A stretch of 64,000 nt of DNA from DAIOXA01 sp050949165 (GTDB lineage: Bacteria > Bacillota > Proteinivoracia > UBA4975), in NCBI GenBank assembly GCA_050949165.1, contig JBMNFF010000014.1:1-64000 (forward strand). The letters run 5' to 3'. This document shows, piece after piece, positions 40,826-49,344 of the stretch. The notes beneath the pieces are model-generated. The model was not told the origin of the DNA and searched no databases. It saw nothing but the letters and a program-made list of their open reading frames with translations. Made by a program: the position numbers and the translations under genes. The first letter of the stretch is position 1. Each line of letters starts with the position of its first letter.

Positions 40826-41728
40826 CTAACATAGGTCTCGAATCAGCTGGCTCCTCTCTCCGGGCAGGAAATCCAGCAAGGGCAGCTCCAACATGACATA
40901 GGAGCCCGGTTTTTGCCGGAGTACCGCCCGCAGAGCGGCGACCATGACCTGGGCGGTGACAGCGGGGTTTGTTATCTTGCTGGTGAATTCAAAATACTGG
41001 TTGTGAACCCCGCTGGCCACCCCCCTGCGTTCGAGGAAAACACCGTGCCCCACGTCCAGGAGGGAGGAAACGTCCTGGACCTGGATTACGGTGGTCTTGT
41101 CCTTCACAAAGTACGGATCAGAGCGGATCTGCTCTTCTATTTGCCGGAAATCCGCGCCGGGCTCCAGCTCCACATACACTTCCCGGTGATGAACGCCGCG
41201 TCCCGCGGGAATGGTCATGGAGAGGGCGTCCCGGACGCCGGGGAACTTCTTGACGGCAACGGTATGGCCCATGCTCATGCCGGGGCCAAAATTGGTATGG
41301 GTGATCCCCTGGGGGGCCATTACCTGAAAGATTGCCCGGATCAGGGAATCGGTGCCGGGGTCCCAGCCGGCAGCGCTGACCGAGGCCACCCGGCCCTCCT
41401 TGGCCGCCGCATCCAGCACGGCCAAGGTATCCAGCATGGGCTGGCCGTGGACATCATAGCTGTCGGTGGTTGCGATGCCCCGCCGCAAATATTCCGGGGC
41501 GATGACGGGAACCAGGGTGCTGGGAATGGCGAGGACTACGCCATCGGGTTTGTCTACTTTGCTGATGCAGTCTACCACCGGACAGGTGAAGGCCTCGGCC
41601 AGTTTCTCACAGAGAGCCGGCTGCTCCACAATGCCCACCAATTCCATGTCAGGCGCGCTCTTTACTGCCTGAACTGCGTGGGCGCCGACATTGCCGCAGC
41701 CCACCACCGCCACCTTGTATTTTTCCAT
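40826..41728 (-). CDS. ddh: Type II meso-diaminopimelate dehydrogenase (copy 2)
   Basis: 300 residues, starting MEKYKVAVVGCGNVG, with GGAGGAACAGCT before ATG 41728. Nearly the whole coding core (about 40951-41705) matches copy 1 with about ten differences in 750 bases, whereas the last 120 bases of the gene differ at about a quarter of positions and the first codons differ as well. Protein differences therefore sit at the termini (VAALRAVLRQKPGSYVML against the other copy's SSLR..AYVLL). It is placed between D-aminoacylase copy 1 and the oppF-like gene, all on the minus strand. The sharp boundaries suggest gene conversion, not simple duplication. Confidence 0.9.
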   Translation of the reverse strand: MEKYKVAVVGCGNVGAHAVQAVKSAPDMELVGIVEQPALCEKLAEAFTCPVVDCISKVDKPDGVVLAIPSTLVPVIAPEYLRRGIATTDSYDVHGQPMLDTLAVLDAAAKEGRVASVSAAGWDPGTDSLIRAIFQVMAPQGITHTNFGPGMSMGHTVAVKKFPGVRDALSMTIPAGRGVHHREVYVELEPGADFRQIEEQIRSDPYFVKDKTTVIQVQDVSSLLDVGHGVFLERRGVASGVHNQYFEFTSKITNPAVTAQVMVAALRAVLRQKPGSYVMLELPLLDFLPGERSQLIRDLC

Positions 41729-41815
41729 AGCTGTTCCTCCTGTTTGCTCTAGCATAATGGTTATAGACTTCAATCCAGAGGGTGCCCCGACCCTGAGCAG
41801 CATGGCCGCCGCACT

Positions 41816-42757
41816 TTAAGCGCCCAGTTTTTCCCGGTATTGTTCAAGTTCGGGTTCATTGGCCAGAATAAAGTGTCCCGGCCGAATTTCGCTCCAGGTG
41901 GGCTTATAAATGCTGTAATCATGGCAGGCGGGATTATAGACGGTGTGCACCTTGGTCTGTTCGGAAATGGGATCGGGCTGGGCGATTGCCGAGAGAAGCG
42001 CCCGGGTATAGGGGTGCAGGGGATTGGCAAACAATTCCTCCGTATCCGCCAGCTCCACCAGTATTCCTTTGTGGATGACAGCGATGCGGTCACAGATAAA
42101 GCGCATGACGCTGAGGTCGTGGGCAATAAAGAGGTAAGTCAGGCCCCTTTCCTTCTGAAGCTTGGAGAGCAGGTTCAGGACCTGGGCGCGAATGGAAACG
42201 TCCAGGGCGGAAATGGGCTCGTCGGCAATGATAAACTCGGGCTCCATGATCAGGCTGCGGGCAATGCCGATGCGTTGACGTTGGCCGCCGCTAAATTCAT
42301 GGGGGAAACGACTGGAAAACTCGGGAAGCAGCCCTACGCTGGACAGGGCATCATCCACGAGCTTCTGCCTTTCCCGGGCGGAAAGGCCCCTTCTCACGTT
42401 CAGGAGCCCCTCGGAGACGATGTAGTCCACCTTGGCCCGTTCATTAAGGGAAGCCATGGGATCCTGAAAGATCATCTGGATCTGCTGGGTGACCTGTCGG
42501 TCCAGCTCCTTGGAGATGCGCCCGTTGATGCGCTGCCCCTTGTAGAGTATCTCGCCACTGCTGGTGGGGTTGATGCGGATTATGGCGCGACCGATGGTGG
42601 TCTTGCCCGAGCCGGATTCCCCCACCAAGCCAAAGGTCTCGCCCCGATAGATGTCAAAGCTGACCCCTCGGACTGCTTCAAATTTATTCATTCCTTTGCC
42701 GAAAGTAACCCTCAGGTCTTTGACCTGAAGCAATACTTCCCGCTCCTTTCCACTCAT
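41816..42757 (-). CDS. oppF: Peptide ABC transporter ATP-binding protein (OppF-like), orphan copy 2
   Basis: A 313-residue OppF-type ATPase with Walker A GESGSGKTT, IFQDPMASLN, FSGGQRQRIGIARSL, Walker B FIIADEPISALD and HDLS all intact, so the protein could still work. ATG 42757 follows GGGGGTTAAGCT and overlaps the stop of the preceding oppD fragment by ATGA. Its own operon has lost oppA, oppB, oppC and most of oppD. It might now serve the intact opp system as an alternative ATPase, or it may be in decay. It is clearly a paralogue of 25169-26131. Confidence 0.92.
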   Translation of the reverse strand: MSGKEREVLLQVKDLRVTFGKGMNKFEAVRGVSFDIYRGETFGLVGESGSGKTTIGRAIIRINPTSSGEILYKGQRINGRISKELDRQVTQQIQMIFQDPMASLNERAKVDYIVSEGLLNVRRGLSARERQKLVDDALSSVGLLPEFSSRFPHEFSGGQRQRIGIARSLIMEPEFIIADEPISALDVSIRAQVLNLLSKLQKERGLTYLFIAHDLSVMRFICDRIAVIHKGILVELADTEELFANPLHPYTRALLSAIAQPDPISEQTKVHTVYNPACHDYSIYKPTWSEIRPGHFILANEPELEQYREKLGA

Positions 42758-42975
42758 AGCTTAACCCCCTTTTCCCTGAGGCGTTGCCGGATATTGCGGA
42801 TCGCTTCAGGAGGCTCAATCTTGGGGGCCCGGGGGTCCAGCAACCAGGTGCGAGCCATGTGGGTGGGGCTGACGGGAAAATAGGGGGGACGGTGCAGGAA
42901 GTCGATGGCCAGGGCATAGGGATTGCGAGGGGCAAAGGCGTCTCCCCGGATTTTATAGAACAAGTTGGGCGGGGC
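42754..42975 (-). pseudogene. C-terminal fragment of oppD, fused after an oppA leader by deletion
   Basis: About 74 codons whose translation (PPNLFYKIRGDAFAPRNP, FLHRPPYFPVSPTH, TWLLDPRAPKIEPPEAI) aligns with the final residues of the intact OppD (PPNLFKEIVGDAFAPRNP and so on). Everything upstream of this point in oppD is gone. The fragment ends in frame at 42754 and overlaps the oppF start. It has no start codon of its own in the right place, although an ORF can be opened at 42963. Confidence 0.85.
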
Positions 42976-43042
42976 CGCACCCAGCCAGCATCGCTGCTGC
43001 CAGGATAATGCAGAGCAGCAAGGATAGTGATTTTTTTAACAT
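42953..43042 (-). pseudogene. Truncated oppA: signal peptide and lipobox only
   Basis: Preceded by AGGAGGACCAGAA, ATG 43042 opens MLKKSLSLLLCIILAAAMLA followed by GCGPAQLVL and a stop at 42953, 29 codons. The segment is a complete lipoprotein signal with lipobox LAGC, of the sort at the front of oligopeptide-binding proteins (the intact OppA here begins MKKYFALLLVLL...LAGC). The bases after the Cys switch into the oppD reading frame around 42973-42978. The ribosome site and probably the promoter survive. Confidence 0.7.
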
Positions 43043-43453
43043 TTCTGGTCCTCCTATCTGGAATTAGACATTGCCAGGTTACCACCGGGGCCCCAAACCG
43101 AGGGTAACCTGCCGCCTGCCCTCGGGCAGACGGATAAATAGATTGACCGGACTCACCACCAGTGCCAAATTGCATTGGCTTTTTATAACTGGGTCTGCTA
43201 ACATAACATGCAAAAGGCATGCCAGCCAAAATGTAAGGGTGTTGGGGTCAGAGCTATTCGCGATTACGAACAGTAATAATTTCCCCTTCCCCTTATCCCC
43301 CAGGTCTGACTGTAAAAATGGCAAATTCCACAATCGCGAACAGGCAATCCCCGATAAGGAACGCAAATTCTCCCCTCCTTCCCGAATCCCTGGGCAGACT
43401 ATTTCTTCTCTGTATCCGTCTATAGGATGCAAGTAAGATTTGGGAGGCGATAT
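43043..43453. other. Gene-poor 410-base leader of the wrecked opp locus / divergent upstream region
   Basis: This stretch contains no convincing gene. On the minus strand it holds hairpins CTGCCC-GA-GGGCAG and GGTTACC...GGTAACC just before the truncated oppA leader, a purine-rich run, and a 9-bp inverted repeat TTCGCGATT/AATCGCGAA (43257-43265 and 43332-43340). The + strand gene at 43454 has only its own ribosome site close by. A regulatory leader for the lost oppA is likely. Confidence 0.4.
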
Positions 43454-44263
43454 ATGATGCGCAAACCGGCAATTCTGGCCTTGCTCCTGGCCTTTTCCCT
43501 GGCAGGCACAGGCTGCGGCATAATCTTTGTGGGCGACGGCTGGAACTACACCAATTACATCGGGGACTGGAGTGGAACCTATGACTTCGCCGCCGGCGAC
43601 CTGGTGGTGGAGGGGACCAACGGCTCCATCACAATTTTGGCCTGGGATGAGGAAGCGGTCCGGGCCGAAGCCAGGTACACGGCAAAAACTGCCGACTACC
43701 TGTTTTCCCCCGCAGTGGTGGAAGAGGACGGCCTCCTCTCCCTGAGCCCGCCCCGGGACCGGGATCTGAGCGGGGTGTCCTGGACCCTTCAGGTCCCCCG
43801 GGGCCTGAACATCGCTGTCCGCACCAGCAACGGCCGCATCAGCATCCTGGGTGAAGGCTTTGGGGCAGTAACCGCCGACACCAGCAATGGCAGGGTACTC
43901 TTGGAGGGCTCCGGCCAGGGCCAGCTGGTGGTCAACACCAGCAACGGCAGCGTGGACATCGCCAACTGGACGGGAGAAATGGATATCACCACCAGCAATG
44001 GCTCCATCACCGCCCATCTGGGCAAGATCGAAGCAGGTCGGTACAGCCTCACCACCAGCAACGGCTCCATCCGGGCCTTTCTGGAGGAGGATTCGGCCTT
44101 TGAGCTCAGCGCCAGCACCAGCAATGGCCGCATCCGTACCGAACTGGAGGGCGATTGGTCCCAGGACATTTCCGGAACCAGTTACCGTGGCGCCTATAAC
44201 GGCGGCGGCGCCAGCCTGACCCTCCGTACCAGCAATGCGAATATTTGGCTACATAGGCCATAG
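43454..44263 (+). CDS. DUF4097-type beta-helix lipoprotein with TSNG repeats
   Basis: A 269-residue exported protein with a signal peptide and lipobox (LAGTGCG, Cys near residue 22). The mature part is a DUF4097-like right-handed beta structure in which the motif TSNGxI/V recurs about every 20 residues (TSNGRISIL, TSNGRVLLE, TSNGSVDIA, TSNGSITAHL, TSNGSIRAFL, TSNGRIRTEL, then TSNANI). ATG 43454 follows GGGAGGCGATAT. It is a single gene ending at a strong terminator. The role is unknown; related proteins are adhesion- or wall-associated. Confidence 0.8.
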   Translation: MMRKPAILALLLAFSLAGTGCGIIFVGDGWNYTNYIGDWSGTYDFAAGDLVVEGTNGSITILAWDEEAVRAEARYTAKTADYLFSPAVVEEDGLLSLSPPRDRDLSGVSWTLQVPRGLNIAVRTSNGRISILGEGFGAVTADTSNGRVLLEGSGQGQLVVNTSNGSVDIANWTGEMDITTSNGSITAHLGKIEAGRYSLTTSNGSIRAFLEEDSAFELSASTSNGRIRTELEGDWSQDISGTSYRGAYNGGGASLTLRTSNANIWLHRP

Positions 44264-44270
44264 ACCCGCA

Positions 44271-44300
44271 GACGGGCGGCAATTCCGCCCCGTTTTTTTT
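44271..44300 (+). terminator. Terminator of the DUF4097 gene
   Basis: GGGCGG-CAATT-CCGCCC followed by eight T's right after the stop. Confidence 0.9.
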
Positions 44301-44385
44301 GCATTTTTATTGGGCGGGGACAGGGATTTTGCTGTAGCACAGAGAAGAAGTAAGGGCAAATTCACGATAATTGGAGGCTGGCAAT

Positions 44386-45957
44386 GTGAGTGCAGATGTG
44401 TTGATCAAAAACGGGCTGGTAATTGACGGAAGCGGCAAGGCCGGAGAAGTGCGGCCGGTGGCCATTAAGGGAGACAGGCTCTACCTGCCCCGACCGGGAG
44501 AAGCTGTGCAGGCCAAAGTGGTGGTGGATGCCCAGGGCCTGGTGGTGGCCCCCGGCTTCATCGATATCCATTCCCATACCACCCTGAACGGCCTGGTCAG
44601 GTCCAAGGGGGGCAGCAAGCTGTCCCAGGGCATTACCACGGAAATCACCGGCAACTGCGGGGCCTTTCCTTCCCCCTACACCCCGGAAAACCTGGAGACG
44701 CTTTCTTCGGTCCATAATATGGACTGGTCCCTGCCGGGCTACCGCCGCTACCTGCAGCAATTCCAGACCACCCCCATCTCCCATAACCTGGGCTTCCTCA
44801 TCGGCCATGGCTCGGTGCGGGCTGCCGTCATGGGCTATGAGGACCGCAAGCCCACAGCCGCCGAGCTGGAAAAGATGAAGGAGTATGTGGCGGAAGGCAT
44901 GGAGCACGGCGCCATGGGCATGTCCACCGGCCTGGGCTATCCGCCGGGAATCTTTTCCGAAATCGACGAACTGGTAGAACTGTACAAGGTGGTGGCCAAA
45001 TACGGCGGCATACATGCCACCCACATGCGGGATGAGGGCGACGAGCTGCTGGAATCCATCGACGAGGCCATCGCCATCAGCCGCCGCTCCGGCGCCTCCC
45101 TCCAGGTCTCCCACCTCAAGGCCACCGGCAAACCAAATTGGGGCAAGGTTGTGGCCGCCCGGGAGAAGTTGGAGGCGGCAAGAAGAGAGGGGCTGGATGT
45201 CAACTACGACTTCTACCCCTACACCGCCTGTTCGACGGGCTTGAGCAGTCAACTGCCCAACTGGGTCCACGAGGGGGGCTGGAGCAAGTCGGCAGTACGC
45301 CTGCAAGAGCCGGAAACCCGGGCCAGGATCCTGGCAGAGGTAAAGGACATGCTGGAAGAAGCCGTGGGCTGGCATAACTACCTCATCACCCTCCTCTCGG
45401 AGAAGAACCGCCATCTGGAGGGCAAAAATCTGGCGGAAATCGCTGAAATCCGGGGGCAACATCCCGCCGAGGCCATGCTGGACCTGCTCCTGGAGGAAGA
45501 GGGCGATATCGACATGATCAAGTTCGCCATGACCGAGGCCGATGTCCGCACTGTGGCGGCGGGAGAACTCTCCATGGTCGGCACCGACGGCAGCGCCGAG
45601 CTTCTCAACGACCCCCACAAGAGAAAGCCCCATCCCCGGGCGTACGGAAGTTTCCCCCGGGTGCTCCGCCTGTTCTGGCGAGAGCAGGGGCTCTATAGTC
45701 TGGAAGCGCTTATCGCCAAGATGACTGCAGTCCCGGCCCGCAAGCTCAAACTGAATGGGCGGGGGCTGATCGCCGACGGCTACTTTGCCGACCTGGTCCT
45801 CTTTGATCCCGAGACGATAGGAGATACTGCAACCTATGCCAATCCCCACCAGCTGGCGGCGGGAATCCACAAGGTCTATGTCAACGGCGCCCTGGCCTAT
45901 GAAGAAGGCCGCTTTCTGGATCCCAAAAGCGGCGTCATGGTCAAGCCCTCCATATAA
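44386..45957 (+). CDS. N-acyl-D-amino-acid deacylase (D-aminoacylase), copy 2
   Basis: A 523-residue paralogue of the gene at 39220-40797 in the opposite orientation. Motifs follow the same order: APGFIDIHSHTT, GITTEITGNCG, THMRDEGD, VSHLKATGKPNWG and MVGTDGSAELLNDPHKRKPHP. GTG 44386 is chosen because TTGGAGG lies 8-12 bases upstream and the protein then begins at SADVLIKNGLVIDGSG. It ends with its own terminator at 45989-46012. The two copies flank the ddh-oppF remnant locus. Confidence 0.9.
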   Translation: MSADVLIKNGLVIDGSGKAGEVRPVAIKGDRLYLPRPGEAVQAKVVVDAQGLVVAPGFIDIHSHTTLNGLVRSKGGSKLSQGITTEITGNCGAFPSPYTPENLETLSSVHNMDWSLPGYRRYLQQFQTTPISHNLGFLIGHGSVRAAVMGYEDRKPTAAELEKMKEYVAEGMEHGAMGMSTGLGYPPGIFSEIDELVELYKVVAKYGGIHATHMRDEGDELLESIDEAIAISRRSGASLQVSHLKATGKPNWGKVVAAREKLEAARREGLDVNYDFYPYTACSTGLSSQLPNWVHEGGWSKSAVRLQEPETRARILAEVKDMLEEAVGWHNYLITLLSEKNRHLEGKNLAEIAEIRGQHPAEAMLDLLLEEEGDIDMIKFAMTEADVRTVAAGELSMVGTDGSAELLNDPHKRKPHPRAYGSFPRVLRLFWREQGLYSLEALIAKMTAVPARKLKLNGRGLIADGYFADLVLFDPETIGDTATYANPHQLAAGIHKVYVNGALAYEEGRFLDPKSGVMVKPSI

Positions 45958-45988
45958 ATGTGCCCCTGAAACAACTCAATAGATTACT

Positions 45989-46012
45989 GGCTGCCTTCGG
46001 GCAGCTTTTTTT
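45989..46012 (+). terminator. Terminator of D-aminoacylase copy 2
   Basis: GGCTGCC-TTC-GGGCAGC followed by seven T's. Confidence 0.9.
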
Positions 46013-46037
46013 GCGCCGGGAAAATGAAGCTGGGTAT

Positions 46038-46068
46038 TAAAAAGCCGCCCCGCCCGGGCGGCGTTTTT
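46038..46068 (-). terminator. Terminator of spoIIP
   Basis: GCCGCC/GGCGGC stem flanked by A's and T's, touching the spoIIP stop codon and effective in both directions. Confidence 0.8.
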
Positions 46069-47236
46069 ACTTGGGTTCGTCGCCTCCGCCCCGGTTCCTG
46101 ACCCGGGCTTTAAAGAGGTCACCGAATTCCCCCTTGGCAAATCCCTGAAGCTTACGCTTCATCTCTGGCCAACTGCCGGCGCTGATGTAGAGAAAGACGC
46201 CGCCGCCGATGATTACGATGGCCAGAAGCCAGAGGATGGTGGAGAGGACAGTTCTCCCTCTGCCCTGGCCCCGGGGCTGAGCCGCAGGGTCCTGGGCGGC
46301 CTCGGCCCGGCCGTAGAGCAGGGTGGCCAGGACATCGGCAAATTTTGCCGCAGATTCCTCGGCGGCCTCCTTGTCGGTTTGGTGGGTGCCCACCTCGATC
46401 AGGATGGAAGCTGGACTCATATCCTGGTTGTAATTGCCCTTGGCCGAGAAAATGCCCTTGACGAGGCCGGGATATTTTTCATCGGCAACGGCTTTCAGCT
46501 CTTCGGCAAAGGCCTGGTTGGCAGCCTGGTTTTGGTTCTGCCGGCCCACCACCAGCTGGATTTGTACAGTTCCGTCTTCGGTCTGATATTCTTCGGCGGG
46601 TATGGCGTCCCGATGCACATCCACCACAGCGTCGACGCCTTCGCCCATGATCTCTTCCACCGTTTCCCGGGAGCGCTTGTAGGCGCCGGCATCATGGGGG
46701 ACATGGGTCTCCTTGGATTCCACCACTTCGACCCCGTTGTCCTCCAAGGCTTTGGCCAGGGACTCGGCAACATCGATGATGCCGCCGCCCTCGGGAATGC
46801 TGTCGGTGCCGTCATTGGGGACATAGGATTCCGCCCCGTGGGTGTTGTAGACGCCGATCTTTTTGTTCACATTTTCTTCTTCCTGGACCAGCAGAGGACG
46901 GGGTAAGAGGATCGCCGCGGCGATGCGGACCTTGTCCAGGATGGATTGGCCCCTGTCCCGACTCACCGGCCGGGCCAGGGCGTCGTCGCCCTCCACCTCA
47001 TAGACCTCCCAGCGCCGGTTGTCCATACCGATCCAGGTGTCGCCGACGTGGATGTGGCGAGCCGTCCGCATCAGGACATTGCCCCCTTGGTCCCTCAGGG
47101 TGTAGACGCCGCCGTCATCCCTGGTGTCCAGGTGTAAGAGGTCAAAGAATTCTTCCGTCGGATTCCCCTGGCCCCTGACCGGGCTGAGGGGCAGCACCAA
47201 GGCCAGGGCCAGCAGGATAATGCCTATGCGCTTCAC
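46067..47236 (-). CDS. spoIIP: Stage II sporulation protein P (SpoIIP amidase/endopeptidase)
   Basis: A membrane-bound wall hydrolase needed for septal thinning and engulfment during sporulation. The 389-residue protein has an N-terminal signal anchor (residues 2-22), a family-specific N region, then the amidase domain: IGVYNTHGAESYVPNDG near residue 130 (zinc His), VVDVHRDAIP (second His) and LIEVGTHQT. A C-terminal membrane segment (TILWLLAIVIIGGGVFLYI, near 330-348) is an extra feature. GTG 47236 follows GAGGAGGGCACGCT. It lies 13 bases after the DUF1614 gene, probably in one operon. Confidence 0.92.
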   Translation of the reverse strand: MKRIGIILLALALVLPLSPVRGQGNPTEEFFDLLHLDTRDDGGVYTLRDQGGNVLMRTARHIHVGDTWIGMDNRRWEVYEVEGDDALARPVSRDRGQSILDKVRIAAAILLPRPLLVQEEENVNKKIGVYNTHGAESYVPNDGTDSIPEGGGIIDVAESLAKALEDNGVEVVESKETHVPHDAGAYKRSRETVEEIMGEGVDAVVDVHRDAIPAEEYQTEDGTVQIQLVVGRQNQNQAANQAFAEELKAVADEKYPGLVKGIFSAKGNYNQDMSPASILIEVGTHQTDKEAAEESAAKFADVLATLLYGRAEAAQDPAAQPRGQGRGRTVLSTILWLLAIVIIGGGVFLYISAGSWPEMKRKLQGFAKGEFGDLFKARVRNRGGGDEPK

Positions 47237-47249
47237 AGCGTGCCCTCCT

Positions 47250-47936
47250 CTATTCCTCATCTTCTTCATCCTTGCGCAGTTTTACCACCTTGGTACTGCT
47301 GAGGCCCCTGGTCAGGCTGCGGGACTGGTGTTCCTTGGGACCGCCCTGCACTCGCTCCAGGGTCTCGCCAAAGAGCTCCGCCAGGGCCACAGCCAGGATT
47401 CCCACAATTACCACCCCGTCAAAGAGGCCGGCCCCGCCGATGGTAACGCTGCTGTCCCCGCCAATATAGGCCACCTCGATCCGGGATATTACATCCACCA
47501 GGATCATGGACATTACCCCTGCGATGAAGGCCGAGCGCCGGGACCTGCCGGCGACATAGCCAGCTATGGCCGCCAGGATGGCGTAAAGGTACATCGGATC
47601 TATGGGCAGGGGAAAGAGGGGCGTGGCGGGGAAGAGCTTGTTGGCTCCGTATATCACCGCCGTGGCGACGATGGTGGCGATGATGGCCCGGGTCTTCTCC
47701 TTGACTGTCCCCGCCTTGACAAAGAGGTAAATGGCCAGGATGGCGGGGACCACGGCGCCCCCGATATTGACGGCTACATTGGCGGTGACGGGGATCTCGA
47801 TGAAGTTCCCCAGCGCCATGGCGGCGATAAATAGCAGCGCCTCCCGGTCGGTCAGGCGAAGGCGGTCCAGAACCCTTTGGGCCACGCCTACATAGATGAG
47901 CACTGCGACAATTACAAGGGATGTTAATCCTAGCAT
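47250..47936 (-). CDS. DUF1614 membrane protein
   Basis: A 228-residue integral membrane protein with about six hydrophobic helices (from LGLTSLVIVAVLIYVGVAQ near the N-terminus to GVVIVGILAVALAELFG near 185-200) and an acidic C-terminal tail ending KDEEDEE. The central residues NFIEIPV and NIGGAVVPAI recur in DUF1614 proteins, a family of unknown function frequent in spore-forming clostridia next to spoIIP. ATG 47936 follows AAAGGAGAGCAGCC. A role in sporulation is an inference from position. Confidence 0.82.
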   Translation of the reverse strand: MLGLTSLVIVAVLIYVGVAQRVLDRLRLTDREALLFIAAMALGNFIEIPVTANVAVNIGGAVVPAILAIYLFVKAGTVKEKTRAIIATIVATAVIYGANKLFPATPLFPLPIDPMYLYAILAAIAGYVAGRSRRSAFIAGVMSMILVDVISRIEVAYIGGDSSVTIGGAGLFDGVVIVGILAVALAELFGETLERVQGGPKEHQSRSLTRGLSSTKVVKLRKDEEDEE

Positions 47937-48220
47937 GGCTGCTCTCCTTTGCTGCAGTTTATATCTTTAAGTTAACCGGATTTGCGCCGCTAAATACCAG
48001 TAGCAAAAAATAAAGCAACCGCGAACATCGGGGACAGCGACGGCTCATCAGTCCGCCCGACGGTGGGCTTCAACCTGTCCCACAAAAAAAGTCCGGGGAC
48101 AAATTATCAATCTTTAATTGGCCAGGCTTCCTTAGTATTCGACATAATTCGCCTTATCATATATAATTGGAGAATAAAGGTGCATTCGCTGCTATTCTCA
48201 ATTTAAAAAGAGGTGAGTCA

Positions 48221-49327
48221 ATGGAAGGGAAAGCTTTGTTCTCGCGGAACCTGGTCAATAAGGGCAGGCAGGTAGAGTTGGACGTGGTAAAGGGGCTTGC
48301 CATTGTCTTCATGGTCCTGGTCCATTGTCTGGAAGAATACACGGTCTGGCCGCTGCCAGGGACATTGTCAACTTACATAATTGAGTTTTTGGGCAGCCCT
48401 CCGGCAGCCCCGGTTTTCATGTTTGCCCTGGGTATCGGCATTGTCTATTCCCGTAAGAGTGATGCCAGAAGCCTGCTAAAGCGGGGAATTTGGCTTTTGG
48501 CATTGGGATATATCCTCAGCTTTTTCCGGGACCTTCTGCCCCATCTGGTCTTATATGCCAAGACCCAGGATTCAGCGTATTACAGTGAGGGGATTCAGCT
48601 CTTTCTGGGCATCGATATCCTGCAATTCGCCGCCCTCACCTTCATATTTTTCGGCATTGCCACCGCACTTCGGTTTAAGCCCCTCTCATACTTTATCGCC
48701 GCCCTGATCTTGGCGGGAATTAATCTGGCAGTGGCGGGAATATCCCCGGAAAATGAGGTGCTGCGGATCTTCCTGGGCCTGTTTTGGGGCACCAATGAGT
48801 ACGCCTGGTTTCCCTTCTTGGTCTGGATAATTTACCCCATAGGGGGCTATCTCTTCGGGAATCTGCTGATCCGCTGCAATAATAAAGGGCAGTTTTATAA
48901 ACAGGTATTTGCAATCTCCTTGGCAATTCTGGCGCTTTTCGGCCTCTACTCCTATCTCAGCGGCGTCGATTTCGGCGCCCATGACGGGTTATATCAGGAG
49001 GCCTATTATCACCACGATCTCATCGGAAACATAATCCTCCTTGCCTTTGTCGGGGTGTGGACAAGCCTTATCTACTTCTTAACGGCCTTTCTGCCTAAAT
49101 TCATCACGGGGGCCTTGGCCAGGTGGAGTAAGAATATCACCACCATCTACTGCGTGCACTGGCTGATAATTGGCTGGTCGCTTATCTTCATGCCTCCCCT
49201 CTCCCTGCCTTGGCTGCTCCTTACCTTTGCCTTAATTCATGCAGCCAGCGATATTATTTCTATCTATTATCTGCAGCTGAAAACAAGAGTTGTCGCGAGA
49301 CTCCAGGGTAAGTCTCTGAACGGATAA
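48221..49327 (+). CDS. Acyltransferase-type integral membrane protein (HGSNAT/DUF1624-like)
   Basis: A 368-residue polytopic protein with about ten membrane helices. The N-terminal block VELDVVKGLAIVFMVLVHC resembles the RxxxxDxxRG-type entry of membrane acyltransferases of the DUF1624/HGSNAT group, which acetylate sugars or wall polymers across the membrane. A second conserved-looking region is TIYCVHWLIIGW near the C-terminus. ATG 48221 follows AAAGAGGTGAG; the ORF from 48167 includes non-coding sequence. It precedes the VanX-like gene by 18 bases on the same strand and may form an operon with it. Confidence 0.7.
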   Translation: MEGKALFSRNLVNKGRQVELDVVKGLAIVFMVLVHCLEEYTVWPLPGTLSTYIIEFLGSPPAAPVFMFALGIGIVYSRKSDARSLLKRGIWLLALGYILSFFRDLLPHLVLYAKTQDSAYYSEGIQLFLGIDILQFAALTFIFFGIATALRFKPLSYFIAALILAGINLAVAGISPENEVLRIFLGLFWGTNEYAWFPFLVWIIYPIGGYLFGNLLIRCNNKGQFYKQVFAISLAILALFGLYSYLSGVDFGAHDGLYQEAYYHHDLIGNIILLAFVGVWTSLIYFLTAFLPKFITGALARWSKNITTIYCVHWLIIGWSLIFMPPLSLPWLLLTFALIHAASDIISIYYLQLKTRVVARLQGKSLNG

Positions 49328-49344
49328 GAAAAGAGGTAAAAAAA

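Noticed and set aside
48031..48081. Hairpin GGGACAG...CTGTCCC between DUF1614 and the acyltransferase
   Set aside because: The outer arms pair over only 7 bp, the inner pairing is poor, and no T run follows; kept only as a possible weak member of the GGGGAC palindrome group.
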